Below are positions 22,899-34,907 of a stretch of DNA of 64,000 nt, in pieces. The notes under the pieces are model-generated. The model searched no databases. It saw only the letters and a list, made by a program, of their open reading frames with translations, and was not told the DNA's origin. Position 1 is the stretch's first letter. Each line of letters opens with the position of its first letter. Position numbers and translations under genes: made by a program. Source of the DNA: Exophiala sp. HKRS030 (Eukaryota > Ascomycota > Eurotiomycetes > Chaetothyriales > Herpotrichiellaceae). The stretch covers positions 620,001 through 684,000 of the forward strand of contig JAHWDD010000002.1 in NCBI GenBank assembly GCA_023897205.1, written 5' to 3'.

Positions 22899-24377
22899 TT
22901 AGAGGGCCACCTGCGTCAACGGTGTGACTTGGAATATACTTGCCACGACATCTGTTGGTTGGAAGAATCTAGGGTGTATGCTGAGACCTGATAGTGTCGC
23001 TGGTCAAATTGACATCGACGGTGCGCCATTGGTTGTTTTGTTTGGACGATACCCCCCTGTTTTTTGTTCCTGGCGCTTGTCGTTTGCCTGGCTGGCGATG
23101 GCTGGAATTACGTCCCTCAAATGTGCGGCAAACTGGTCCTGGCGATTCTGGATGAGATGAAATATGTACCTTCATAAATATCGCAATACTATTCTAATTG
23201 GGCACAGTCACAGACCCGTCTTGTTCAACCATACCAGCTATTGCAGTTGCCTTTGGAGTTTGTGTTTCGGCAGTGCAATATTGATCTTGCTTCTTGTGAT
23301 CTCTCTCGGGAAGAGAAGGGTGACACCTTCGCTTTTGAATATCCACTTCCCACATCTTTGACTACTATTCCATCACTTCTTATATTTCTTGTACCATGTG
23401 GAGACTTTGAAGGCTGTCAACCGAGAAACTACTCAGATTTGATTTGAAAGCAGTTCTGAAAGCAGTCAGTGGCTCTCTACCCAATCTTTTTGGGAAAAGT
23501 GTGATCATTCAGCTTAGGTAAGGATATATCTACAATTGTGGCTGTCTCTGAAGGAAGTTTAGAACCACAAACCGGGACAATGTCGGTGTCTTTGAAATAA
23601 ACCAGATTTGGAACCGTTGCACGAGCCGAAGGTTCTCTTTTCTGTTGACTGGTTGATGTTCCGTCAGTTAGTCAGTAATACTGTGAAGAAAGCGACCAGA
23701 CAAAAGGACTTGTTATCTTGACTTGTATTTTTTTGGTCCGGAAAAAAGACTTCGGTACTGGCCATCCCCGAAAGGAGTAAAAGGGTAAGCAGCGTACTCG
23801 ACGCCTCGTGTTTGCTTACATTACACAACACAACACAAGGTGCACCCCTGGACACTCGAGCTGAACAACGAGGCTGCAATTCAAGTTTTGGATGGACCAC
23901 TCCGAATGAGGTGACAATTCCCCCGTTGGCTGAACACCCACACGCTTCCGCCCTCCTTCACGCTGAACAACTGGGCAACTCGCCACTTAGTCATCGGGGG
24001 TTTTTTTGGCCAGATGATCTTTTCGACATCTCTGGGTCCAAGTGCGGACAGAAAGAACAGTCGGCAGCTTATTAACCTGATTCTGATGAATCCCACATCC
24101 CTGGATCCCTGTCCGAGTGTCGTCTAAGCAATTTTTGACCGGCTAGATCCAGTGAGCATTTGAGAGCAAGAGACAAGCATTCCCTTCTAAAACTCTGTCC
24201 CTAGGAGATATCTACATAATCCAAGGATGGTAAATGATCTGTCTCAAATGCTCACATCACAATCTGACAACTCTTTTGAAATCTGTGCCTTTCCTTAGGT
24301 ACCTGACTCACAGTTGTCAGTGATCCTGACATCCTCGTTACCGAGTACACTATACCGCGCATGGAGTATGCAACAAC
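22899..24377. other. Intergenic region, no gene seen
   Basis: About 1.5 kb without a supported gene. Frames are short and disagree with one another. Upstream of 24378 the sequence includes a TTAGGTACC element near 24295-24303. No repeats or RNA genes recognised. Confidence 0.5.
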
Positions 24378-26714
24378 ATGGACGACCCTGACAGTCTGAT
24401 AAAGATCATCACAACGACGACGGGAGGGCAGGTGCAAGGCCCGATGATCGCCAACACCGACACAGTTCACACGAATGATACCGACACGGTGGTGGGCAAT
24501 CCTACCCAAAATGGTGATTTCGAGTTCGTGCTTATGGCTCCGAATGGAGGGCTCGACAAATCTGGCATCAGTCAGATTCGAGCTCACACAACGAGAGAGT
24601 TGCACAAGACTAGACGTCAAGCTGGACAGGTATGTTCTTCCATATTAGCTGACCGTGTTCCTTCCATTTTTCCTTTCCCGTCACTACCTTTCATCTTGCT
24701 TGAAATTGTTCCCTTCTCTTCAATTGTCATTATCTTGCAGTGTGGGTGATCTTGTTCCCACATATTTACTGATCTCACGTTATTGTCTTCCTTTTGATGA
24801 TGTCGCTCCATACTTTGGTGGTGGACAGCAACATCTCGGAATTGGAATGATGTACTAATTGAACATATCATTTGTGTCAAAAGACCCTCCTTCGTCGAAA
24901 GAACCGTCCTGAAAACATCCTTTTCGGGTCTCAACTCGATGCGTTCCAGGTATTGCCGCAACTACGTATGGAGGAGCTGCGACCTGGAATTCTCAACGAG
25001 GTCAAGTACAATGGTCCGTGTTACACATGCCTCCCTTACCCGAATGGCTTCCCTTTTACATCTTACGGTCAATCTGCTGTAACTCACGGGCTTATTGTTT
25101 CGCACCCCTAGTGTTTCACGTATACAACCAGACTGCTATGCAACAAGTCATCTGGCCTCGAGGAACAAAGGACGACACATTTGTAAGTTGGTCCTATACA
25201 AAATATGGTGGTTGGACTGCTGTGTTGCCCTGACTCTCGGCCTCTATTTTGACAGGTTACAGTTCACAGGAATGCTCCTGATGTGCTCGGTTCACCTCGA
25301 CAGTCTCCATACTCGGTCGAATACTGTGTCTCCAGTCTCGACTGCCCTGAAACTGGAAGCGATGAGAAAAGTGCGCGAGAAGATCCAGACTCAGTCAGCG
25401 GACGATATTATCAGCTGTATTGCGGCCATCGCCTGTCTTGCTGCTTGTGCCTTGGTAAGTGAAGTCGAAAGAAGTGGTAACAGTCTGAACGGAACCTATC
25501 CTTTTGCCAGAGCGACCATCACGATCTTCGGATAATAATTCGAGGTCCTGGCTCTGGTGGTTTCTTCGAAAACATAGGATCGCTGACGTTTGCTCGTGTC
25601 GAGGACGAAACCAGGTCCGGGATGGAATCGAGGGTGCCGATGAGTACCAAATACATCGAAAAGCATATGCGATGCTCATAAAAGAAGCATTTGAGAAACG
25701 AATGTTTGAGCGCTCAAGGTTTTGTAAGGATGTGTTGCGAATAATTACGGTGATAGCGTGCGTATTTCCTTAGAGTTCAATTCACCTCCAGTCACTTAGG
25801 AAAAAGTTACTGACCGAACATTCAAATGAAAACAGGATCGGAAGAAGATGTAGTATGCCAATACCTGGTTTGGCGCCGCTGATCAACACCGCAACCGCAT
25901 TCAAAGAGTACGAATATGTCTTCGAGGATGAATGGCAGACCAGGACACGTCCTGAAGCAGAACTCTTTTCACCAGTATATGATGGACGGGATGATCCAGA
26001 CAACGAAGATTCTTTTCCCTATGTCCACGCCGACCATCTCAGACGCTTACTGGGGATGATTCAAATAACCATCGAGATTTGGACAAGACAGACCAGAACG
26101 CCGCTCGAGGTGGGGCCCAAGGAGGTCGCACTTTTGGGCCTATTATGTCGACAAATCCTCTCCCTGCCGAGTGCGAAGATGCCAGGACTTGCCTGTACCG
26201 GAGACCACATGTACGAGTCCTGTCGTCTGACGTCGGTGTTGATGATCCAGAGTGTTGCACTTGGGAAATCCTGGAAAACAGTCGCACAAGCTTCAGCGTT
26301 GCTTGGAGAGCTGCGAGTTGCGCTGGAAAAGACACATTTGGGTCCGACATTCGAAGGAGGAGGTATCTCAGGGAAGGGACTTTGGGATAAAAATATCGGT
26401 CTCTTGTACTGGATTGGGCTCGTGTTTCATTGCGCAGCGTTTGGATCGCCGGATTATGGATTCGGACATGCTTTGCAAACGAGTTTGTCTTTCGAGGTGA
26501 CGTATAATTATCATGATTGGCATGGTGCATTGATTCCGGTGAGCCTCATGTCTCTATTCTTTTCTTTTAATTTTTGAATTGCCATCCATATTGAAAGAGA
26601 CCGGCAAGAGGAGCGACGTCTGCGACCGGTCGTGGTAAGAAATACTAAGGATCATGCTAACATGATTTGTCTTTGCAGATGTTGACATTGAAGGATGTCA
26701 TGCCCGATAACTAA
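24378..26714 (+). CDS. Fungal transcription-factor-like (tachykinin-type) protein, model uncertain
   Basis: Exon 1 (24378-24629) ends in IRAHTTRELHKTRRQ, the kind of RxH-x-x-R-x-x-x-x-x-RR element that opens fungal proteins often labelled tachykinin-family or transcription-factor-like. Later exons fit the same family: RPENILFGSQLDAFQVLP, an HVYNQTAMQQVIWP block, a helix FTGMLLMCSVHLDSL with an AMRKVREKIQ helix, and then a long exon from about 25840 (PIPGLAPLINTATAFKEYEY to HGALIP) with a short last exon ending at 26712-26714. Introns can be chosen so that most exons join in frame. Between 25500 and 25840, however, the expected helical segment is not recovered: one frame ends in a stop near 25680 and the other lacks family features. 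Either an intron is missed or this part has decayed. Confidence 0.5.
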
Positions 26715-27240
26715 AATACCAAGGAATGGTGTCTCGAGAAAGAAGTACGCTTGTGCATCTTTGTTATAGTTGCAACGGCTTGAGTGATTCTGAACATCAT
26801 GCAGCGTGTTATGATGGTCAGAGTTGTCAGCCTTGTCTTTAACAGGCCCCTTTTCAGCTTAGCGGGGGGCATTCAGCCTCGGCGAACTTCTCGATAATAA
26901 TAATCTCCATCTTCTCTCGTCTCTTCGAAGCCATCTCCACCACCGAATTTGGAATGACGTAGTATGAGGAGAAAATTCGCGTCTTTGACAATCCCGGCAG
27001 TTGTTTGATGGGATCGTAGAGTGAGAAAATACCCGCTACGAGTACGGAGTACGAAGTACCGAAAACACGACTGGTCGGTTTTGTTTGTGAGGCACCTCGT
27101 CCCGAAGGTAGGATTTTGTTCGCTGCATCTAGCTTTCTCACCTCTTTGTATTACTTTTACGAGTAGAATAAGAATACAGCCTTTCAGCTGATACTTTGAG
27201 TGTAAAATCAAATAAAGGTCTAGAACAACAACAACCAAAA
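26715..27240. promoter_or_regulatory. Upstream region of the MetE-like gene
   Basis: About 525 bp with no gene. One TACGGAGTA copy lies at 27043-27051 inside a cluster of GAGTAC/AAGTAC units. The 40 bp before the ATG at 27241 are A-rich (CAACAACAACC), a common fungal leader pattern for well-expressed genes. Confidence 0.45.
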
Positions 27241-28395
27241 ATGCCACTGCCAACAGGAGTTTACCGAGCCGACCAGGTAGGGTCACTCCTTCGACCGAAA
27301 GAAATCCTCGCGGCTCGTGAAAAAGTCGCAGATGGAACCCTCACCACCTCCGACCTCCGCCAGCTCGAAGACAAGTACATTTCAGAGGTCGTGCGCAAAC
27401 AGCTCCAGGCGGGTCTCCGGTCCATCACCGACGGCGAGTTTCGACGTGCCTTTTTCCACCTCGATTTCCTCCAGCACCTGGACGGCGTCGAGGTCCAGGG
27501 CAGTCTGTTGTCGACGAACAAGTCCAAGGGCGGGTGGATGCCGCCCCGGCTCGTGGTGACGGGCAAGCTGGGCCACAGCAAGCCCATCCAGGTGGACGAT
27601 TTCAAGTTCCTCGAGCGCGAGATCGCCGCGGCGGGGGGCGAGGCGTCTTTCGGGAAGGTCACCCCCAAGGTGGCCATCCCCAGCCCGACCATGGTGCACT
27701 TTCGCGGCGGGCGGGACACCATCGACCTCGACGCCTACCCTTCCCTGGACGACTTCTTCGACGACCTGGCCCGCGTGTACCAGGAGGAACTCCAGGACCT
27801 GTACGACGCGGGTTGCCGGTTCGTCCAGCTCGACGACACCAACCTCGCCTACCTGTGCGACCCGAAGATGAGGTCCGAGGCCGAGTCCCGCCACGGGAGC
27901 GACGGGAAACAACTCGCCCGCCAGTACGCCAACCTGATCAACAAGGCCATCGAGAAGAGACCGAGCGACATGACCGTTGGTATTCACCTGTGCCGAGGCA
28001 ACCACCGGAGCCAGTGGTTCGCTCAGGGAGGGTACGAGCCAGTCGCGGAAGTTTTGTTCAAGGATCTCAACGTCGACGTGTACTTTTTGGAGTACGACGA
28101 TGCCAGGAGCGGCGACTTCAGTCCCCTCAGACACCTGCCGGAGAACAAGGTCGTGGTGTTGGGCGTCATGACCAGTAAGAAGGGTGACTTGGACGACAAG
28201 GACGCCATGGTGCAGAGACTGACAGAGGCGAGCAAGTACTGCAAGCGCGGATTGGATCAGTTGTGCGTCAGTCACCAGTGTGGGTTCAGTAGTACGATGG
28301 AAGGGAACGAGTTGAGCGAGGACCAACAGTGGGAGAAGATTAGGCTTGAGGTGGAGATTGCGAAGAAGGTTTGGGGGGATGACATCTCGAGATAG
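27241..28395 (+). CDS. MetE-like cobalamin-independent methionine synthase family protein
   Basis: An intronless gene for 384 residues, the size of a stand-alone MetE C-terminal (catalytic) domain rather than full-length methionine synthase (about 750-770). The zinc ligands expected for the family can be seen: His and Cys in GIHLCRGN, Glu in FLEYDD and Cys in SHQCGFSS. The N-terminal block YRADQVGSLLRP and ITDGEFRR also fit. Such short proteins are thought to move methyl groups to or from thiols, or to act in breakdown of methylated or aromatic compounds; the true reaction is unknown. The start at 27241 gives MPLPTGVYRADQ; the frame is open upstream but has no ATG nearby. Codons end mostly in C or G, in sharp contrast to the gene upstream. 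Confidence 0.88.
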   Translation: MPLPTGVYRADQVGSLLRPKEILAAREKVADGTLTTSDLRQLEDKYISEVVRKQLQAGLRSITDGEFRRAFFHLDFLQHLDGVEVQGSLLSTNKSKGGWMPPRLVVTGKLGHSKPIQVDDFKFLEREIAAAGGEASFGKVTPKVAIPSPTMVHFRGGRDTIDLDAYPSLDDFFDDLARVYQEELQDLYDAGCRFVQLDDTNLAYLCDPKMRSEAESRHGSDGKQLARQYANLINKAIEKRPSDMTVGIHLCRGNHRSQWFAQGGYEPVAEVLFKDLNVDVYFLEYDDARSGDFSPLRHLPENKVVVLGVMTSKKGDLDDKDAMVQRLTEASKYCKRGLDQLCVSHQCGFSSTMEGNELSEDQQWEKIRLEVEIAKKVWGDDISR

Positions 28396-29138
28396 ATGTA
28401 ACTGAACGAGCATGACAATGGAACGGAAGTGCCAGGGTGTGTGTTTGGTTATGGCTTTGGGAGAGGGTGTGTGGAAAGACGGATGGGAAATGAGGGATGG
28501 GATATACAGCATCAATCAACCTTTGAAATGGCTGAATGTATTGTAGCAAACAAAGACCAATTGTAGCGAGTAAAAACACACTTCAACAGTGTGTGATTAT
28601 TAAATTATCAAAGGCGACTTTAGGAGAGAAAAAGAAATTGTCAGTGCTGTCTCATGTTCATCATGCACAATCCTGGAAATTTGATCAAGCGCAGCAACAG
28701 AGTGGATGACAAGAGATTCAACCGTCTAAGGTGAGATGTGTCTTGTGTGAACGAGTACGAGTGAGTATTTAGTGCAATTGAATATTCAAAGATGTAGCAC
28801 GGGAGTAATATGTGTCGACATACAGAACAGATACCTCCATGGGGGGTTCGTTCACGAGGCTATACGGATACGAAGAAAGGTAGTAATAGTCAAATACCGA
28901 TTGATGGTCAGCAAAGGTTTTTCCGTCGGCAAAGACGTTCCGTCGGCTCGGGCAAATAATACTGCGACCTTCATTCTCGATATACTCTTAACATCCCCAG
29001 GCACATAGTGGCCACGAACATACAATTCTTTCCTTTCTCATAAACACATAAATCATCATCTCTATTGACACTTGAGACATTTGGTCAAGAGAATATATTC
29101 CAATTTAATGCTAGGCGTCAATTTTGGAGATCAACAGC
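28396..29138. other. Intergenic region, no gene seen
   Basis: About 740 bp, AT-richer than the flanking genes. Contains the 3' end of the MetE-like gene and the promoter and leader of the NRPS-like gene. I see no repeat or RNA gene. Confidence 0.5.
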
Positions 29139-32100
29139 ATGGCGACCATAACAGAAACTCACCCAACTGCACCGACCACAGCAACATTGACAACTACGAG
29201 TACTGCTTCTATTCCACAACAAACCTCACCGGGTGCATCGAGACCTCCACCATCCACATACTGGACCATAGACGGATTAATACGTAGACATGTATCCGAA
29301 ACCCCCAAAATACCCATGTTTGCATACCCTATATCAGGGCCAGCGGATTATCAAGTTCATACGGTCAACGAGGTTGATCGATACGTCGACGCCGCTTGTT
29401 GGTGGTATAAAAAGCGAGGACTTGAAGCAGCAGTAAGTTTTATTTTTCCCTCTTGCTTTCACACATCATATCCTAGCACTGCAAATCTATCTTGAGTCAG
29501 GCAGTCAGAAGATGGATCAAGTCCTGATACATTTATTCTGACTCATTATACTAAATTAAACCAGGATCCGTCACTCGAAAAGGCACCAGTCGTCGCCCTT
29601 CTCACACCGTCATGTTTGGACGCCATCATTTCATTCTTCGCATTAAATAGACTTGGTTGGGCCGTCTTGTTTCTTTCCACAAGGCTTACCGCACCTGCGT
29701 ACACAAGTCTAATGGAACTCGCCGACTGTAAGACGATAGTTGCACCGCCGATGTACGACGGGGTGATTGAGGAGATGCGTCGTTCCGAGAAGATGATGCA
29801 CCTCACACACCTACCGAGAATCACAGACGCAAAGGACGATTACAGATCGGCAGCTACCGACTCAAGTATGCCCAGGTTCTTTCGTGAATGTGACCTGGAA
29901 AAGGAATCGAAAAAGGTGGCGTGGATAATCCATTCGTCAGGCTCGACTGGGTTTCCCAAACCAATCTTCGTGACGAATTTCGGGTGTCTGGCGAACTTCC
30001 AAAAGGGTCTGGGGTTTCGTTCCTTCACCGTCTCGCCGCTCTTCCACTCCCACGCGCTGATGGAGTTTGGGAGGGCCATCTACGCCAAACGGCCCATATA
30101 TTTCGGAAACCACCAACTACCCGTGACGAGACAGAACCTGCTTGCTTCTCTGAAAGTGGCGAAACCCGAAATCATCTGCGCCGTGCCGTACGTGCTCAAA
30201 CTACTCGCGGAAAAGGAAGAGGGAATCGTCGAACTCGCAAAGGCCAAAGTGGTCATGTACGGAGGGAGCGCGTGTCCTGACCCTTTAGGCGACGAACTTG
30301 TCTCGAAAGGTGTCAATCTGGCCGGCAACTACGGAGCCACCGAGACGGGGTTTATTATGAACTCGTTCAGACCCGAAGGTGACAACGAGTGGAACTACTT
30401 GCGTCTACATAGGCCCGTGGCGGATCATGTTTTGATGGACGAAATCTCGCCCGGGATATTCGAGTGTGTGGCCCTTGATGGTCTGCCGTCAAAGGTCACC
30501 ACAAACACTACGGACCCGCCCGGTGCGTTTCGAACGAAAGATTTGTTCGTTAGACACCCGGACCCCGAAAAGTCGAATTACTGGAAATACGTCAGTCGGC
30601 TGGACGATCGGTTAACGTTGGTCAATGGTGAAAAGGTCCTCCCGCTCCCGATCGAGGGTCACATCAGGAAGAGTGAGTTGATCAACGAGGTCGCCGTCTT
30701 TGGGTTTCAGAGGACCGTGCCGGGCGTGATTGTGTTTCGAAGTGAACACGCGGCGATGTTGAGTGATGAGGAGTTTGTGGACAAAATCTGGCCTCGCATC
30801 GAAGACGCAAACAACAACGCAGAGACTTTTTCACGCATCCCTCGAGACCTGGTCATTCCGAGACCGTCTGATGAGGCGTACCCGCGTACGGACAAGGGGA
30901 CAATCATCCGCGCACAAATGTACGAGCAGTACAGGGACGTTATCGACGAGGCGTACCGACAATTCGAGGGTGGACCGTCGTCGAACGATACCTTGCTAGC
31001 GCTAGACATGCCTGCACTCGAGGGCTTCTTGTTGACGAAATTCCGCACCGACTTGGCTGTCGATCTTGAGTCTGCGGACACCGATATCTTCTCAGCTGGC
31101 GTGGACAGTCTACAGACGACACGAATCTGGAACATCATCAAGAAGGAACTCGACCTAGGCGAAGAGGGCAACGGCGACGGGTTGTCACAAAATGTGGTGT
31201 TTGAGTGTGGCAACGTCCGATCTCTGGCTCAACATTTGTACAATTTGAGATTAGGTATTGAAGAGCCAGATTCAGACTGCAACTCGGACCATGACCGTGC
31301 CGAGATTCAGAACATGCAAGATCTGATCGACAAGTACTCGACATTCACGCCTCACGATGCGGCAGGTAAACCTGAGGTCAAGAACAAGACGGTCCTTCTT
31401 ACAGGTGTGACTGGTGGATTGGGATCGATTCTGCTTGCGAACTTGCTCAGGCGCGACGACGTGGTGAAGGTGTATTGTCTTGTACGAGCATCGGATGCTG
31501 CATCAGCGAGGTCGCGAGTGATGAAGGCGCTCCGAGACCGGGACTTGACGCGCGACCTGCCTGGGGTATTCGAGGACAAAATCCACGCGTACCCTTCTGA
31601 CCTCAGTTTGCCTTCTCTGGGACTCGACGGTTTGGTTCTGGATGAATTGTTGTCCCGACTGACGCACATCATCCACAGCGCGTGGGCGGTCAATTTCAAT
31701 CTGCCTCTGTTGTCGTTCGAACCTCAACACATTCGTGGAGTGTACAATTTGATCCAACACGTCGCGTTGAGAACCACACATTCTAAACCGGCCGAGTTTT
31801 GGTTTTGTTCGAGTGTGTCGGCTGCCAGTGGTACACCCAAACCGTCCATCATACCCGAAAAACAAATCACAAACCTCTCTCACGCTCAACGCATGGGTTA
31901 CGGAAGGAGTAAACTAGTGGCGGAGAGGATAACCAATGCCGCGGCTACGGGTAAGGCAAATTGTGTCGCGAGAGTGTTGAGGATAGGTCAGTTGGCAGGA
32001 GATACGAAACGAGCCGTTTGGAATGACACCGAGGCCATTGCTTTGATGATTCGATCCGCTTTACCTTCGAGTGCTGGTTGTCTACCAAGGTTGAGTGAAA

Positions 32101-32663
32101 GACCGAGTTGGTTGCCTGTTGACAAGGCAGCTGAAGTTATTGAGGAGTTGGTGTTGAGTTCGTCCGATGTCACTGCCAGTGATGGTGATGTTGTTGATTC
32201 AGAACTTCAAGATACAGATCTTGTTTATCACATCGTCAACCCAAACACATTCAGCTTCCAAGGTGACTTGTTACCAATGTTACAAACCACCGAAACGATA
32301 CCGAAATTTGAAATTGTCGATCCACAAACATGGCTAGACACACTCAAAAAGAGTGATGGTGATGTTGAAAGAAACCCGAGCCGAAAACTAATCGGGTATT
32401 GGGAGGGAAAGTATGGTGATGGAGGAAATTTTTCCACCTCAAAGGTCAAGTCAACAACAGTGACGGACATGGATGACCCAATCCCAAAGACGGAGACAAG
32501 CATAACAGGGAAAGACGAAAACTCTGGATTGACATTTGACACTACAAGGACTACTCAACAAAGTAGTGTCTTACAAGACGTAAAAGATCCCGTCAGTGAT
32601 GGTTTGATGAAGAGAATTGTAGAGGTTTGGATGAAAAAGTGGAATGAAGAGTTACGAGAATGA
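29139..32663 (+). CDS. NRPS-like adenylation-carrier-reductase (A-T-R) enzyme
   Basis: Two exons (29139-29432 and 29565-32663) give 1130 residues. Residues about 50-560 are an adenylation domain: A3 core SSGSTGFPKP, A5 NYGATETG, and a C-terminal NGEKVLPLPIEG. The segment PLFHSHALME is the form common in domains that activate acids without an alpha-amino group. Next is a carrier domain with the phosphopantetheine serine in AGVDSLQTTR, then a short-chain type thioester reductase with LLTGVTGGLGS and the YGRSK Tyr/Lys pair. The enzyme should load an acid as AMP ester and thioester and release it as an aldehyde or alcohol, as carboxylic-acid reductases and Lys2 do. It lacks a condensation domain. 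A monooxygenase lies next to it, tail to tail. The product is unknown. Confidence 0.93.
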
Positions 32664-33103
32664 TTGAGGAAAGTACAGTGTACATAAACACGAGAGATAC
32701 GATTGTATGTAAAGAATTCAGATCGTGTTATGTTGGTGATATTTATTACCTAGTCAGGTAGATGGGTATATACAACACAAGTCACAGCTGTGGTCATCCG
32801 ATCAGGTTCAGATGCACCGTCAAGACGCATTATACTCCGTACTCAACTACTGTGGTATACATGTCAAGGAGTGTTTACCGTATTATTGACGAAGTTGTCA
32901 CCCTCGGCATAAGTGATGAGAGAAAGAAAAAGAGAACAGTTGTATGTCCCTAAGAGAGAGAATGTGTGTTGCGTGCTCAAAACGTAAAACATACATATGT
33001 ATGTAACCAAAACCCAAGAAAAAGAAACACATATTAATGTAAAATGACCCAGACCATGTAATTTGAGCAACCTCGACTTATCTTCGTTTGCTTGTATTAT
33101 TCC
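32664..33103. other. Convergent 3' spacer
   Basis: 440 bp between two stop codons facing each other (NRPS-like gene and flavin monooxygenase). AT-rich, with a TACTCCGTA copy at 32833-32841 and an ACATATGTATGT stretch near 32991. It should hold both transcript ends. Confidence 0.5.
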
Positions 33104-34907
33104 TCACAACCTCGACTCTCTTGCATTTCCTCTGCCAGCAGCATCATTCTCTTGTTGTTTACCATCATCCCCCGAAAGCACGAACCCGGGAAATCCCTCC
33201 GCGAGTTCCCTCTCACACTCTGCGAAGTAAGGAGCCACCCCACCGAACCAGAACAAAGGTTCGACACGTTTCCCCTGGACGTTTGCCCCGATGTACCATG
33301 ATTTTGTCTTTTTCGCCCCGGGAGGTAAGACGGTGGCGTTGAAAGAAGCGTTGACCTTGTCCTTCCACTCCCGACCCGTTTGGGACTTTGTGGATATCTT
33401 GGTGAACCCGCGTTGGCGCATGTGTGATATGGTCCTACCTATCCAGTCCGCCGTGTTGTCAATCACCACCGGCAGGTTGGCAAATGGGGCTTGAGGGCCG
33501 GAGATCATGAATAAATTTGGAAAATTCTCCACCGTGATGCCGTACGCCGTGGCCATTTGTTCGTTGAGTTGGGTCCCCAAGTCCTGCCCTTGACTTCCAC
33601 GGAGGTCGATCTGAGCCAACGTGCCGGTGACGGCGTCGAATCCTACGGCGAAGATGATCATGTCGAATTCGTATCGTGACCCGGAAGAAATCTTGATACC
33701 GGTAGGAGTGATTTCGGCAATTGGATCGTCCTTGACATCCACCAACTTGACGTTGTCACGGTTAAAAGTCTCGTAATAGTAATGTCCCAACGGTGGCCTC
33801 TTGGAGAGTATGGGGTAATAAGGACACAAAAGTTCGGCCGTGTCTTTGTCTCTGACGACGGACCTGATTTTGTTCCGCACAAACTCACCGGCCAAGTCGT
33901 TACACTCTTGATTAGTCAACATGTCGGCGAAAGTCTGAAAGATGAACCGGAACCCTCCGATTTCCCAACCGTACTCGAGAACCCGGAGAGCTTCCTCTTG
34001 GGTCGTCATGTCCGTGAGGCGGAGGGAAGAGTCAGGGATGTCCATGCCGAAGGAGGAAGTTCTGGCTCTTTCGAAGACGGTCTCGCAGTCCCGCCGGAGC
34101 TCGGCCACCTGGTCGTCGGTCAGAGGGTGGTTTCTGGCCGGAAGGACGAAATTGGGAGTCCTTTGGAACACGGTCAGGCTCTTTGCCGTGTGGGCGACTA
34201 TCGGGATGACTTGGACAGCGGTGGCACCAGTCCCCACGACCGCGACTCTCTTCCCGGCGAAGTCGACCTTTTTATGTTTGGGCCACCGTCCGGTCAGGTA
34301 CCACTCTCCGTTGAACGAGTCGAGACCCGGGAAAGGAGGCTCAAGGGGGGTCGCCAGTGGGCCTGTGGCGGTGACCAAAAACGAACAAGTGTAGGTCGAA
34401 CCGTCCGAGGTGGTCAATCTCCAGACGTTCTGGGTCTCGTCACGGTGGGCCGATTTGATTCGAGTGTTGAACGTCATGTGCCTTCGAAGGTCGAGTTGGT
34501 CGACGAGGTGGTTGACATATTTTTCCACTTCTGGTTGTGTTGGGAATCTTTCTTTCCATCTCCATTCGACACCGAGTTCTTCGAGGAACGTGAGGATGTA
34601 GACCCAACTTTCACTATCAGTCCTAGCACCAGGCTATATGAAAAGTCATCAAAGAGTCAGCCATCGCCGCAAAAGGGGGAGTGGCTGGGTGGTTTTCGGG
34701 GATGTAACATACATAACGATTCCAATACCAAGTTCCACCGACGTTTGAACCCGCTTCAAACACTCTGGCTGTGATGCCTCGTTTCTGGAGGTCGTAGATC
34801 ATACGAACTCCACCAAACCCAGCGCCGATGATGATGACTTCGTAGTCGACGGTAGGTCTCGCGTTAACCGCCAGCGTTGGTTCGCCGGTCGATGTATTAC
34901 TTGCCAT
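33104..34907 (-). CDS. FAD-dependent monooxygenase, Baeyer-Villiger-like
   Basis: Exon 1 (34713-34907) encodes 65 residues with the FAD motif GAGFGG and GGTWYWNRY; exon 2 (33104-34633) continues PGARTDSES, giving 574 residues. The second Rossmann motif GTGATA lies near residue 199. This is the architecture of Baeyer-Villiger and related class B flavin monooxygenases, which insert oxygen next to a ketone using NADPH. The family fingerprint FxGxxxHxxxW appears as [11 protein letters not shown] at 172-182, so the conserved His is Leu here. That position helps the NADP/FAD movement in classic enzymes, so the chemistry may differ. The gene is strongly C/G-ending in codon third positions. It is convergent with the NRPS-like gene and divergent from the amidotransferase gene. 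Confidence 0.87.

Noticed and set aside
27382..28515. 377-codon minus-strand frame opposite the MetE-like gene
   Set aside because: Same effect of strong codon bias; sequence is Leu/Val/His-rich without motifs, while the plus-strand protein has clear family features.
33782..34774. 330-codon plus-strand frame opposite the flavin monooxygenase
   Set aside because: Shadow of a high-GC3 gene; no recognisable domain and it crosses the monooxygenase intron.
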